Part shown: piece after piece, positions 44,150 through 53,900 of the stretch
How the letters are laid out: the number at the start of each line of letters is the position of its first letter
Numbering within the stretch: position 1 is the stretch's first letter
Assembly: GCA_948567375.1 (NCBI GenBank)
Contig: OX419759.1
Coordinates: forward strand, 62,597,493 to 62,661,492
DNA from: Lunularia cruciata
Lineage: Eukaryota; Streptophyta; Marchantiopsida; Lunulariales; Lunulariaceae
Direction of reading: 5' to 3'
DNA: 64,000 nt
The notes under the pieces: generated by a model
Databases searched by the model: none
Seen by the model: the letters and a program-made list of their open reading frames with translations, nothing else
What the model was told of the DNA's origin: nothing
Made by a program: the position numbers and the translations under genes

Positions 44150-47100
44150 AGAATGTAATCAAGTGAGAGTATTTAGTAGATCCGGGAGCAACAGAGAATT
44201 TCTTGTCTCACTTTGTTGCAATAAGATTAGGAATGGATCTAAAGAGAGATGAGAGCAAAGAAGTAGAGCTACTTAACCGAAAAATAGAGAGAATTTATTC
44301 ATTTCCTAGATAGGTAATACTCTCAGTAGGAGAATATCAAGAAGCAATTGAGTAGTGAGTGATACAATTAGCTCATTATGATGCAATGTAAGGCATTCCA
44401 TGGACGGAGCATTACAACCTTATGGTAGATTGGTTGAAAAAATTAATGAGAACCCACAAATGGTCAATTAGTGGGGTTAAAGAAAAATCACACAGGCAAG
44501 AATAGCCTCTCTATGTCATATGGACAAAAGCTATATGTAAGACCAACAGATGTTTCATGGGTCTAATAAGAGAATTCTAGAGTGCACAACTTGATAGACA
44601 AATTCCTGAGAAATTGAAGGATGTGGTAAATGAGTTTCAAGATGTCTTTCCCAATCATCTACTTACAAGATAACCACCAAAAAGGAGAGTAGATCATAAA
44701 ATTGACACACTCCCGAGAAAGACACCTCCTTGTAAGGCCCCATATAGCCTATCACCTAATGAGTTGGAGGAGTGTAAGAATCAAACTGAGGATATGCTGC
44801 AAGAAGAGTTCATCCAACCCAACGTATCACCATATGGGGCTCCTATCTTGTTTGTGAAGAAGAAGGATTGTATAATGCGCATGTCTATCGACTATCAGGG
44901 CCTCAATCATCAAACAGTGAAGAAAAAATACCCCTTACCTTGCATGGATGACATGTTTGATCAACTCAAGGGAGCAAGACACTTCACCAAATTGGACTTG
45001 CGGAGCGCTTACAATCAAATCCAAATTGTAGAGTGAGATGTGTACAAAACTGCCTTTCAAATTAAGTATGGCCATTTTGAGTATCTCTAATGCCTTTTGG
45101 CCTCACCAGTGCACCGGCCACTTTCATGAGTCTAATGAATGACATATTTTGTCCATATTTTGTCCATATTTAGATAAGTTTGTTATTGTCTTTCTATATG
45201 ACATCTTAGTATACAATAGCACAATGACAAAACACAAACAACATCTATGAGAAGCCCTCCAGATTCTAAGATAGAATCAATTGTATGCCAAACTCTCAAA
45301 GTGCAAGTTTGGCAAGTTTGAAATAGACTACTTAGGGCATAGAGTAAGTGCAGAGGGTATTCAAGTATTGACAGATAAAATAGAGGTTATTCAAAAATGA
45401 CATGCCCTAGAAGATCAGACTTAACTCAAGAGCTTCTTGGGGTTGACAAGATTTTGTCATCAATTTGTCAAGGATTTTGCCAAGGTTGCATAGCCTTTAA
45501 TGACACTTGGCAAGAGGAAGAAGTGGACATGGGGAAGCGCACAAGAGTTGACCTTTCAAGAATTGAAAGTTGCCTTGCTACATATACCAATCTTGAAGTG
45601 GTATGACCCAAAATGTCCAATCAAGTTGGCTATAGATGCATTAGGTGTAGCAATAGGAGCAGTCCTACAACAAGAGTGGCATGACGGATGGCATCAAATT
45701 GCATTTTTCTCTTGAAATTTGTTATTGATAGAGCGCAACTATCATACCACAAAACTAGAAGAGTTGGCCATTGTCCTTGCAACCAAGCATTGGAAGCACT
45801 ATCTGAATAAGAAGGCATTTGTAGTAGAGACAAACCACAAACCTCTAGTCTACCTTGAGACACAAGAAGATCTATCTCATCACTAGATTCAATGGGCAAA
45901 GTGGCGACAACGCTTCAACATGACAATCACTTATGTGGAAGGTAAGAAGCAACTTGTAGATGCATTCACTTGCATGCCAATGATAAACAATTTGGTGGTA
46001 GAGGTTAAGATTAACACTAAATTCTGGCCAAAGATTTGAGCTACTACAAAAACTGATCCATAGATTGTAGGAACACAATCATCCAAAGACGTCACCAACA
46101 CCCAAGGACTCACCTTTCATGATGGCAAATTATGGATCCCAAATGTCCCAAAATTACACACCACCATTCTAGTAGAATATCATGATTTGGCCATTGCGGG
46201 TCATGTTAGAGTGGACAAGACCTTAGATGTAATCCAACGCCGTTACTATTGGCCCAAGATGAACAATGACGTGATGGACTACATGCGCAGCTGCCTACTC
46301 TGTCAACAGAACAAAGCTTCTAATCAAGCTCTTGTAGAGCTCCTATACAAAGTTGGGAACAAGTGAGTATAGATCTTGTGTATGAATTACCCAAGACCAC
46401 CTCACGGTTTGATTCCATCATGGTCTTTGTGGACCGGCTCAACAAAATGATTCATGAATGATTCAAGAATGTTATCGCTCCACAACTAGCTCAATTATAT
46501 TTAGATGCAATCTTCTCTCACCATGGCTCGTCTCGAGTACTCATCATTGATAGAGGCACTCAATTCACCAATTTGTTTTGGAGAACACTCTTTGGTTTCT
46601 TCAAAACCAAGTTGGCCATGTCCATAGATTATTACCCCCAAACAGATAGACAAATAGAGCGAGCTAATTGCATTATTGAAGACATGCTACACGACTTCAC
46701 CTTAGAGGAGTAAGAGAGGTGGGACACCCTACTCCCATTGGTGGAATTTGCTTACAATAATTTGGTGAATTTATCCACCCATGTCACTCTGTTCTTCCTC
46801 ATGTGTGGTGAGCATCCCTTCACACCTTCTAGCTTGATGAGGATCCATCTGGTGGCTACCATGGTCAATGCAGTCAACACATTTGTTTCTAGAATTCAAC
46901 AAGATGTGGAGCGCGCCAAGCACAAATTGCAAATTGCACAAAATTGACAAAAGTAGTATGATGATGCACACCATAGGCACATGGAGTTCAATGTTAGGAA
47001 TTAGGTGTGGCTATCTACAACCAACCTCGCACTCGATGGCCCTTGTAAGCTCAAACCTCATTTTATTGAGCCTTTTTCTATTCTTTGTCAAGTCAGCACT

Positions 47101-47415
47101 ATGGCCTATCACCTTGAGCTACCACCACACATGAAGATCCATTCAGTGTTCCATGTTTCCCTACTATGCAAATATACTCACCGATTGGACCCTTGTCATT
47201 CCACACAAGACATTTGACCTCGTCCGACACTCATTGATGGCACGGAGGAATATGAAGTGGAGCGTATTCTCCAAAAATGCATTTGTGGTACTCGTCATCT
47301 GCTTGTGGACTATTTAGTACAAAAGGAAAGATTACTCCCTCTATGAAGCAACCTGGGAGCTTACTGCCAATTTGACACATGCATCGGTGTTGGTGCAAGC
47401 ATTTGAGTGACAACT
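44150..47415 (+). pseudogene. Gypsy pol remnant: protease, RT, RNase H, integrase, chromodomain
   Basis: Protease: VLVDPGATENFLSHFVA near 44168-44218 (DPGAT in place of the usual DSGAT). RT: 44764-45036 with [35 protein letters not shown] and [12 protein letters not shown]; the FxDDILVY box near 45190 reads FLYDILVYN, so the first catalytic Asp is Tyr. RNase H: LAIDALGVAIGAVLQQ near 45630 and TKLEELAIVLATKHWKHYL near 45750. Integrase: HHCC finger (HDLAIAGHVRVDKTL...CLLCQQNK, about 46180-46315) and core Asp/Asp/Glu stretches (SIDLVYELPK, IDRGTQFTNLFW, QIERANCIIEDML, 46360-46690). Chromodomain remnant near 47250-47410 (EYEVERILQ...LYEATWELTANL). Stops at many points. Confidence 0.88.
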
Positions 47416-47438
47416 GCATAATGAGGACATTGCGTCTT

Positions 47439-47452
47439 AAAAGGAAGGAGGT
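47439..47452 (+). other. Polypurine tract of the gypsy element
   Basis: AAAAGGAAGGAGGT directly precedes the TG of the 3' LTR, the place where plus-strand DNA synthesis is primed in LTR elements. Confidence 0.75.
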
Positions 47453-47453
47453 T

Positions 47454-48216
47454 TGTGATACCAAGAGCTAGCCATATGATCTAGACAAAAAATTTAGTTT
47501 GGTAACATATGGAATGATGTTATACATGATGATCAAAATAGATTAGATAGAAGTATCACCAAAAGGGTACTTCTACTAATAGAGCAAAAACTGAAAAAGA
47601 CTTCAAACCCTTAGAAACAATAGTTAGACATATGATTTAAAGATAAGAATTGGTTTGGTAACATCTGGAAGGATGTTACACATGATGGACTGAATAGATC
47701 AGAAAGAGGTATCACCAAAAGGGGACTTCTACTAATAGAGTAGGAACAGAAATATACCTAAAATCTTTGAAGACAATTTTGAAAGCCTAAACAGATGAAT
47801 TAGGCCTCAAAAATTGTGTGAATGCCCCCTCTCCCTAATGTAGGAAATGTTGGCTTTCCCTCTCCCCCCCTACTTTTTCTTGTCAAGAGCTTTTCAATGG
47901 TACCTCACCCATGTGATTCTGAGATTCTTACAAGAAGATTCACTAAAAGATTCCCTCCGGTCAAAGCTTGTTTGACAAACCAGATATGACCAAGACCGAC
48001 ATGTCACCCATCCAAGTAAGTAATCCAAGGGTGGAGCTTGTTGACATATCTCCTATTAGTGTGCCTAATCCTAGGGTGGAGCTTCCTTGGAGGAGATCCT
48101 CTTTGTCTATGTAATAAAGAGAAGGTGCTCCTTTGGGGCATCAGAGGTTTGAGTGTGAAATTGAGTATTTCCCATGGTGTGTTTCTTCTTAGGTCTCATA
48201 TCCTCATAATATTACA
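47454..48216 (+). repeat. 3' LTR of the gypsy element
   Basis: 763 bases from TGTGATACCAAGAGCTAGCC to CATAATATTACA, with TG...CA ends. It contains a possible TATA-like TATGTAATAAAG near 48108, as in the solo LTR (TATATAATAAAG near 40915), in a position fitting an LTR promoter or polyadenylation region. Direct similarity to the solo LTR and truncated 5' LTR. Confidence 0.9.
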
Positions 48217-49350
48217 ATAGGAAAAGCCATAAACAAAGGGTGTAGCACTCGTGCTACTCTACTAAACTCTCCCGCCTGATCCAATGTCCTACAACATCGT
48301 AATCGAGTGGACTATATGGTATATTGTGGCAAAACTTGTCTCCTAAAGCATGTAGCCCTAATAGAATCCTCCTAAAGGGCTGCCCAATCCATCACTTGGA
48401 ATCTACAAAATCTAGCAGCCACTTCTTTATGTCCTACACGTCTCTCTCTAGCATAACAAAGATACCATTGCGGGAGTAAAAGGAATAGGAATCATGCTAA
48501 CTCGACCAAGAGATCATGTGCCAAATGATCAAGTGGTAAGTAAGAAGTCTGTCTCGCCTCATCATGGAGTGTGCAGTGTTGCCTATGGAATAGACGTGGA
48601 CATAGAAAACTAGTCTCAAATAACCACACCTGCTTGAGAAACTAACCACTCCCACAACTCGATAAGTATTCTTAGAATGAAGGGATAAAAGAAGCATGTG
48701 TAATCTCAAGTGTCATTGTTGTTGATGTGCTCGCTTGCCTCATGTTGGCATCCCAAGCGGTCCAATCATAGTCCCTGTGCATCCTTCCCACATGGGTCTT
48801 TACCACTTGCGAGGTAAAGCGTCGATGACATACCGAGCATGGTGTATCCCGAGCCGCTCTATGCGGCCCCACATGAAGAGGTGTAACCATAGCCAACACA
48901 AGAATAAAGATAGTGACACATGATGCTCTTCTCCATATCTCTCCATACCTATAAAATCACAAACCCTCACATCCAAACTCATATAAGAAAATACAATCTC
49001 TCCAAACCCTAACAACTATAAACTCTCATAACTTTCAATTTACCTCTCAAAAAATTTCAAACTAAATTCCCATGGACTTCAATCCTGAAAACCAATAGAT
49101 TAGAAACAAAATTCCATACCCATCTCTCTCAATGTGTAATGATCACTCTAAACTCTAAAAAACCTAAAATTCCCCCTCAATTTCTACCCAATTCTCCATA
49201 GTCTTCAATCTAAGTACAATTGAAAAACAAACAGAATCTACAATTCACTCAAGTGCTATATGCTAGAGAGCACTCACAAAATATATTTATCTTTCTTCTC
49301 ACATCTCTCCCTCTCCTCTCCTGTCTCCACACTCTCCAAAACTCCTCATG
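48217..49350 (-). mobile_element. LINE copy C, 5' segment with C2H2-like zinc finger
   Basis: The minus-strand reading gives the 5' UTR (49350 to about 48910), then an ORF at 48899-48672 beginning MLAMVTPLHVGPHRAARDTP. It carries CSVCHRRFTSQVVKTHVGRMH, a Cys-x2-Cys-x11-His-x4-His finger with all four ligands present, followed by RDYDWTAWDANMRQ. Sequence matching copy B continues to the gypsy insertion point. Finger plus downstream RT is the order known in R2-clade LINEs; here it is inferred from fragments. Confidence 0.75.
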
Positions 49351-52140
49351 CACCACCCAAAACATACCAAAAGGAAAAGGAGTGTTAGGTTTCTAGAGCT
49401 TTGCTGAGGAATTGTCTATGCTCTTTGATGCAATTGCTCCTTCAATGCAATTCATGTAAAGGAAATGCAAAGGACATTTACAACCTGAAGGGTTTAGATC
49501 AAATTTGGTGCACATTTCAACCCAAATTAAACTTTTAGTATTCAGCATGCTTCCTATGTACGATGCTCCCGAACCGTAGCTATATGGAAATCGTGAAAAA
49601 AATAGTTAAACAATCTATAACTCTCTAAAACCATTTAGAACTTTGGAACTTACGAGAGATTCCAACTTATTGGAGAGAGTGTGGAAATATTATAAATGGA
49701 TGCGAAGATATCAGTTCACTTGTTTAAGTATGGTTGCAATTACATTACAGTTTTTGATTGCATTGTCAGAATTCATGGATTATTTAATGATGGCTATCTA
49801 TTATAGTATAGTTTTTGATTGCCGGCTATAAAAAATATATGATGATGTATAAAATATACATAATTTGCCAATGTGCTAATCCATAACCTCCCATAGTATA
49901 GTGTGTCCCATAGTATAGTGTGTGAGTGGGTGATATCTCCAAATTTAATGTGACCAATGATAATTTAGATCATGTGTAATATAAACACTACATATATAAT
50001 TGAAGAATGATATTTAATTAAATTTAAAGCAATTTCAATGAGATTTTTATGAGTGTGAGATAATAAAGACATAAATACAAATAAAGGCGACCATGTCTTT
50101 TTTGTTACAATGGTATGCATGACTACCACGATTTTCAAGATTGTATAGTTTCATTTCCGTTTCATTTACAAATAGCTATTCAATAGTATGAGTATTGGGG
50201 CATAAGCCGTTCGCAGAACGGGGGGAATCGGCACTCACATAGGATCGGATTGAACCGATGCTAGCCCAAGTCAAGTTGTTCTAAGCAGGAAAATATACGC
50301 CAGTTTCGACAAGTAAAAATGAAATAAAAAGACACGACAGCCAAATAAGTACAAAGTATAAACAAAAATTCTTACATTCCATCAACGGCATAAGCATTGA
50401 ATATCATGTATGTACACCCAATGGAGCATCACGGATGGTAATAACTTAGCTCCACCACCCTAAATTTAGAGTAATTCATAATTTATGAAAGATATGTAAT
50501 AAATTTTGAGTTTCTTATTAAGACAATTTAGACTAAAATTTATACATATCAGCTACAGCTTCTCAAAGTAAGTTATTTCCATAGTTAGTTTGGTTAGCTC
50601 AAGTTATTTGCTATATATGCTGAATGGTTTTTAATCATTTTTATTATCTGAATTTCAATATAGTTTCATTTTCTTGCGAGAGATCTACTATAACGTCTTG
50701 GTGAAAATAAAAGCAAGAAAAGGAAAGTCATGAAATTTATATATGTTGAAAATAATTTTAATTTTAATTTAAGCTCTTAGACTGTTCTTTTTTTCTTTTA
50801 CTTCTGCCCAATCAATCACAAATGATTGATTGTTTATCTAGTATCTAAAGAATACAAATCTTCAATGGAATTTGTAGTTATCTTTAGGAAAAGAAGGTTA
50901 AATGTATGGAGTTTGAGTCATATTCACTTAGTTGTAGGCTAATTTATAAAAAAGTTTCTAAGCAAACAGCTTTTAATAAATATAATATTTGCACTTTCTT
51001 TCCTATAACTGTAACATTGTATGGTATTATTACCTAAATTCAAAATTAATGTCATAATTGTTATACTAGCTTTCCACAGCTAATTAAAATTAAGATCAAA
51101 TTTAGGTGGTCTTTTTAAGAACATCATTTTATCAGATCTACATAGCATTTATTTCAAGCATTTATTTCAAGATCATCCAAGAAAGTCTGTACATTATCTC
51201 TCATATTGTTATGAATATTAGTATTTCCTTATCTTTATTTTTCAAGAAATATCAAAGAAATCGTAAATAGGCTTTACCATCTAATGTATTAAGATTTTCT
51301 ATTAAACTCATATTTAAACTATGAGATTCCTATGAATAAATAATTTCCACAAGTATTTATTTAGTTGGATTCAGTTGGATGGTGTAATTTATAGATATAA
51401 CCAAGTAGTGATTAAATAAGAATATGTAATTCATATGGTACAATAGTAGAGTAGCTCATGATAAATATAGTAAATATTACTCTAATTACTTAACTTAACT
51501 TAATAGACTATAATTAGTAAATAATAAGTCGGATCATAATAACAAAAGCTAGCTCATTCTATTTACTTTGCAAATCACTATGTAAACTTAAATTGTAATA
51601 AATATACAGGGAATCAAATAGCTCTAAAGCACTTAAAATTCTGTTTGTGATTCTTTGGGAACTAATATTGCACAACCGCTCACATCTTTAATATGTTTAA
51701 CTTTTTGAATGAACCGATCAAAAAGGTGATTCATATGAAAAGAGTAGCTAGCCTAAAAGCAATAATATAATACAAAAAGATAAAAATTTATTTTTAAATA
51801 AATAATATAAAATTATGTGTTACTAGTTGCTAAGATTATGATAAGATATTATTATTTAAGTGTTTGGAGGGAAAATTATAATGGTTTGCTTCTTAAAGTT
51901 ATATGTAAAAATGAGAAAATTTTAATGAAGTTTATACAGTTTGCCAAAGTAATAATGTCTTTGCATAGACTTTTGAAAGAGATAAAACTAAAAAACTTAT
52001 TTTCACAATCTTACTTGTGAATATAAAGTGTGATCAGATTGCTAGGGTAATGGAAGCATGAAAAGTAGATATGATTGATGATGTGGAGTGCCATTTAAAT
52101 TAATAGATTGAACCTTATAAACAAGAAACTATATAGATGG
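49351..52140. other. AT-rich intergenic region
   Basis: No gene recognised. Short ORFs such as 49643-49831 and 51817-52020 are Lys/Ile/Tyr-rich as expected from AT-rich noncoding DNA. A 17-base exact tandem duplication (CCCATAGTATAGTGTGT) lies at 49890-49923. A small GC-richer island with hairpins lies at about 50195-50290. Confidence 0.5.
50200..50290. other. GC-richer island with two small hairpins
   Basis: Within AT-rich DNA, CCGTTC-GCA-GAACGG forms a perfect 6-bp stem at 50207-50221, and ATCGG...CCGAT pairs at 50244-50259. The minus-strand reading of the second hairpin resembles a tRNA T-arm (ATCGGTTCAATCCGAT), but the loop is one base short and no cloverleaf surrounds it. Origin unknown. 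Confidence 0.35.
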
Positions 52141-52149
52141 ATGATTGGG

Positions 52150-52225
52150 AGAGACGAAGGCGACCACATAGAAAGATTGAAGGATGGGAAGAACCCCATC
52201 AAGATGATTAGGAGATAAGGTATCC
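52150..52225 (-). mobile_element. Degenerate LINE tail copy (S2)
   Basis: GAAGGCGACCACATAG...GAAGGATGGGAAGAACCCCATCAAG matches the outer half of the family tail. The inner half has diverged, so the 5' boundary and target duplication cannot be placed. Confidence 0.6.
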
Positions 52226-53900
52226 ATATATTGGACCTTATAAGTATATCTCTCGAGTGCTAGTTTGGAGTTTGAGTTTGAGGAGTTATGATATAATACA
52301 CATAAACCGATGGAAGCTAATAGAGATAGTGAGTGAGTTGTAATACTTCATTTAAAATGGTTTCTTTGAACAAAACTGTAGGAATAAGGAATTTTAATAG
52401 ATAGTTGATATGAGAGTAAGGTATGGAGGTGTCCACATAAGCACCGAAGGCTACTTTAGTTAAAAAAATCGTTGAAATTAAATTGCACCGATAAAGAGGA
52501 TACTTCTGAGATTGTTTTTGACAGATTGAATTGAGAGAGAGATCATGTCATTTTGTCATGGATTGGAAGGATTAGAGGGTGAGGTGAGGACTTTAGCAAT
52601 TACATACAATAGAGGAACCTACTATTTGGAGTATGTGGTTGTAACAAATAAATAGTATATACCTTATGAAAAGTTCCTCATTTACCAATTGGTCAATATA
52701 TGAAGGTTGAAATTCAATCAAAGGAATGGAATGGAATGGTGACTAAGTAGCATATTAAGTAGAGAAAGTATTGAGTGTATGTTGTGGTTGAGTTTTACAA
52801 ACGATTCATTAGGGGGTTTCAAATTTAGGTTTTTGGAGCACCCGTATGAATCCATAACTAATTTAATTTATGGGTAGATTGTAAAAATTGTATGGGTAGC
52901 ATGCAGGAGTACAGAAAGGTTTTATGGGGAGATGTATATAGTCGAAAATATCTTTATGGGCATTTGAAAACATGACCCGCAGCTTTTTACAAGTAACGTG
53001 ATCCGGGAAAATCCAGTCACGTCAAATTAAAATTTATTTGACTTAATTTATCTGTAAAATTTCAAACCCTAATTTGTTACGAGGCCATTCATTTTTAAAC
53101 CAACCCCTGCATACGAGTATCTATAAAATATTATACGGATTTCACACCAGTACCCTTATAATTTTGAAAATTTAGAATTTGAATCAATCTAAGTATCAAC
53201 CTCATGGATGGATTTCATGTTGTATTGCAAACAAAAATTGTGCAAGACTTATCTCTCATCCAAGGGATCACTACTGAATACTCTATCTATAACAAAGCAG
53301 TTCTTCTATGTAGAAATGTGTCTACTAGCATAAGTAACGGGATAATCATGCCTTTCTTCATCATTCATTTTGGCTAGGAGTACAACTAATTGCTATGTTG
53401 GATACATCTCTCTAAGTGATGAAAAGTTTCTCTCAATTAAGCTTGGCTAAGAATCTTAGAGGTAAGAATCGTAGTGGTAAGAATCTTCCTCAAGTCCTCA
53501 AAGGTTATCAAAGTTGCCTAACCAAAGCTATCAAAGTTACTTGAGTTATATATAGTTGAGTTACTTTTATATAACTCTGAATTTTTTTAGAATCGATCGA
53601 GAAAAGAACTGACAAGTCCTTGTCAAGCCTACATGAAACAAGTGTATAAATGATTCATGTGTTAAAGTGCCTCTTCCAAGAAAAACCTCGCGGGTATCAA
53701 TTTTATGCAGAGGTATGAATTCTCTACATTGTTCTCCTCATGTAGAAAACGTCTTTAAGTAACGATGTTTCTTTCTCAGCAATCGATATATCAGAATTCT
53801 TTGTTTTCAACTGCTTCTCATTGAACTTCAATCCTTTTGGTAATGGACTTCTGATCTTGAAAATTTTGACCCACATTAATTTTATTTCGAGCATCGATTA
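52226..53900. other. AT-rich intergenic region
   Basis: No gene recognised. Around 52530-52650 a plus-strand stretch translates as MSFCHGLEGL...GEVRTLAITYNRGTYY, which recalls a retrotransposon gag segment but is too short and broken to assign. From about 53.4 kb short internal repeats (AAGAATC...GGTAAGAATC; TATCAAAGTTGCCT/TATCAAAGTTACTT) are visible. Confidence 0.35.

Larger units (their letters stand above)
42337..48216 (+). mobile_element. Ty3/gypsy chromovirus-type LTR retrotransposon, degenerate
   Basis: Inserted in LINE copy C with target duplication ATAGG. Layout: truncated 5' LTR (42337 to about 42611), gag remnant (about 42943-43900), protease, reverse transcriptase, RNase H, integrase and a chromodomain-like tail (to about 47410), polypurine tract (about 47439-47452), 3' LTR (47454-48216). 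Pol order protease-RT-RNase H-integrase and a chromodomain remnant place it in the chromovirus branch. Multiple stops and a lost catalytic residue make it inactive. Confidence 0.9.

Noticed and set aside
42337-48216. Idea that the gypsy element could be active
   Set aside because: The 5' LTR is truncated, pol has many stops and the RT catalytic pair is damaged.
50244-50259. Possible tRNA T-arm on the minus strand
   Set aside because: The loop is one base short and there is no acceptor stem, D-arm or anticodon arm in the expected spacing.
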